From an uncultured Pseudogracilibacillus sp. (GTDB lineage Bacteria; Bacillota; Bacilli; Bacillales; Amphibacillaceae), in assembly GCA_937960785.1 (NCBI GenBank), contig CALGOZ010000125.1, forward strand, positions 1-6,317: a stretch of DNA of 6,317 bases, written 5' to 3'. The notes beneath the pieces are model-generated. The model was not told the origin of the DNA, searched no databases, and worked only from the letters and a program-made list of their open reading frames with translations. The translations under genes and the position numbers were made by a program. Positions 5,351-6,317 of this stretch are shown in pieces (positions within the stretch are counted from its first letter, which is position 1; each line of letters opens with the position of its first letter).

Positions 5351-6199
5351 ATGAGAAGATTTTTATTGTTAGTTTTATCAGCAGTATTTATTCTAGCTTT
5401 AGTAGCATGTGGTGGAAATGATACAGCGACAGATAGTGGAGCGGAGACAGAAGGGACAGACGAAGAAGTAACAATTAAAGTAGGGGCAACAAGTGTCCCT
5501 CATGCTGAAGTGTTAGAAGAGGCTAAGCCACTTTTAGAAGAGGAAGGAATTATTTTAGAAATTGAACAGTATGAAGAATATGTTTTACCGAACGATGATT
5601 TAGCAAATGGAACCCTCGATGCGAATTACTTTCAGCACATTCCATACTTAGAACAAACAGTTGAAGATACTGGTTACGAATTAACACATATCGGTGGAAT
5701 TCATATCGAACCGATGGGAGCTTATTCTAAAGGAATCGAAAGTATCGATGATATCGAGGACGGCACAGAAGTAATTTTAAGTAACTCTGTCGCTGACCAC
5801 GGTCGTATTCTTAATCTTTTTGCTCAAAAAGGGCTAATTACCCTCGATGAAGAAGTCGATGTCGACAGTGCGCAACTTGATGATATTGTTGATAACCCGA
5901 AAAACTTAAAGTTCTCACCAGATTATGAACCAGCATTTTTACCAGAGATTTATGAAGCGGAAGAAGATGTCTTAGTCGTAATTAATACGAACTTCGCTAT
6001 TCAAGCCGGTTTAGATCCACAGACGGACGCACTTTTTATTGAAGAGGACGACTCACCATACGTGAACGTCATCGCTGTCCGTGAAGAAGACAAAGATAAC
6101 GAAGTCTTGAACCGTTTAGTTGAAGTATTACGCTCTGAGCCAATTCAAGAATTTATTTTAGAAAAATACGAAGGTGCTGTCGTTCCAGTAAGTGAATAA
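5351..6199 (+). CDS. metQ: Methionine-binding lipoprotein MetQ
   Basis: A 282-residue NlpA/MetQ-family substrate-binding lipoprotein. A type II signal peptide (residues 1-19: RR, then a hydrophobic run) ends at lipobox LVAC with acylated Cys20, followed by a Gly/Asn/Thr/Glu-rich linker to about 38. The mature domain has family signatures: PHAEVLEEA (50-58), ANYFQHIPYLEQ (about 90-101), the IL-N-V-A-GR block (about 141-152) and a C-terminus ending YEGAVVPVSE, close to Bacillus MetQ. It captures methionine outside the membrane and passes it to MetP. It is unusually acidic (about 64 D/E against 12 K/R in the mature part), as in proteins facing an alkaline or salty exterior. The start is set by AAGGAG (5338-5343), 7 nt before the ATG. 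It is the last gene of the operon. Confidence 0.96.
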   Translation: MRRFLLLVLSAVFILALVACGGNDTATDSGAETEGTDEEVTIKVGATSVPHAEVLEEAKPLLEEEGIILEIEQYEEYVLPNDDLANGTLDANYFQHIPYLEQTVEDTGYELTHIGGIHIEPMGAYSKGIESIDDIEDGTEVILSNSVADHGRILNLFAQKGLITLDEEVDVDSAQLDDIVDNPKNLKFSPDYEPAFLPEIYEAEEDVLVVINTNFAIQAGLDPQTDALFIEEDDSPYVNVIAVREEDKDNEVLNRLVEVLRSEPIQEFILEKYEGAVVPVSE

Positions 6200-6216
6200 T
6201 TGGAAATTTAAAGGGG

Positions 6217-6251
6217 AAACTCCTGTCGCAATGACGGGAGTTTTCTTTTTT
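6217..6251 (+). terminator. Rho-independent terminator of metNPQ
   Basis: AAACTCCTGTC (6217-6227) pairs with GACGGGAGTTT (6233-6243) over 11 bp, with one G-T, around the loop GCAAT. It is followed by TTTT, one C, and six Ts (6246-6251). It lies 17 nt after the metQ stop and closes the operon. Confidence 0.93.
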
Positions 6252-6270
6252 AATTGAATGTGGGTTGTTT

Positions 6271-6311
6271 GCTGTAAACGGGATTTAATTTTTGGCAAAT
6301 CTGTATACAGC
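6271..6311. repeat. Short motif pair, right-end copy
   Basis: GCTGTAAAC (6271-6279) and TCTGTATACAGC (6300-6311) repeat the two motifs seen at 29-37 and 7-18, in the same orientation but opposite order. They lie in non-coding DNA just past the metQ terminator. The meaning is unknown. Confidence 0.35.
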
Positions 6312-6317
6312 GCGGTT

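Overview
The window looks like chromosomal DNA from a low-GC Gram-positive bacterium of the Bacillaceae. Ribosome binding sites are AGGAGG-like, a SAM-I (S-box) riboswitch drives a metNPQ operon, a Bacillus-type Dps is present, and terminators end in T-runs. The MetQ lipoprotein is strikingly acidic: about 64 Asp/Glu against 12 Lys/Arg in the mature part, counted by eye. That fits an alkaliphile or haloalkaliphile, but this is inference.

Layout. 1-522 has no intact gene. It holds a possible decayed C-terminal gene fragment (minus strand, 63-272) and a patch of degenerate repeats bounded by a 9-bp inverted repeat (255-518). 523-2113 (minus) is a tightly coupled two-gene unit: a 79-residue two-helix membrane protein, then a TctA-family permease. 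2114-2389 is intergenic and contains the dps terminator. 2390-2983 (minus) is a Dps ferritin-like protein with an unusual N-terminal extension of about 55 residues. 2984-3322 is a divergent promoter region with a 13-bp inverted repeat and a 7-1-7 palindrome. 3323-3491 is the SAM-I riboswitch with its terminator. 3605-6199 (plus) is metN-metP-metQ, closed by a strong terminator at 6217-6251.

How the genes work together. MetQ (surface lipoprotein), MetP (membrane channel) and MetN (ATPase) form a complete methionine ABC importer. When SAM is plentiful the aptamer frees the terminator and transcription stops before metN; when SAM is scarce an antiterminator forms. The TctA-like unit is probably a carboxylate transporter, but no TctC binding protein and no normal-size TctB is in view. 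Dps protects DNA and stores iron, and has its own terminator.

The methionine importer is well-known biology. The less ordinary features are the mini-subunit TctA operon, the nested repeat element whose unit resembles the 3' end of tctA, the Dps extension, and the paired inverted repeats in the dps/met divergent region.
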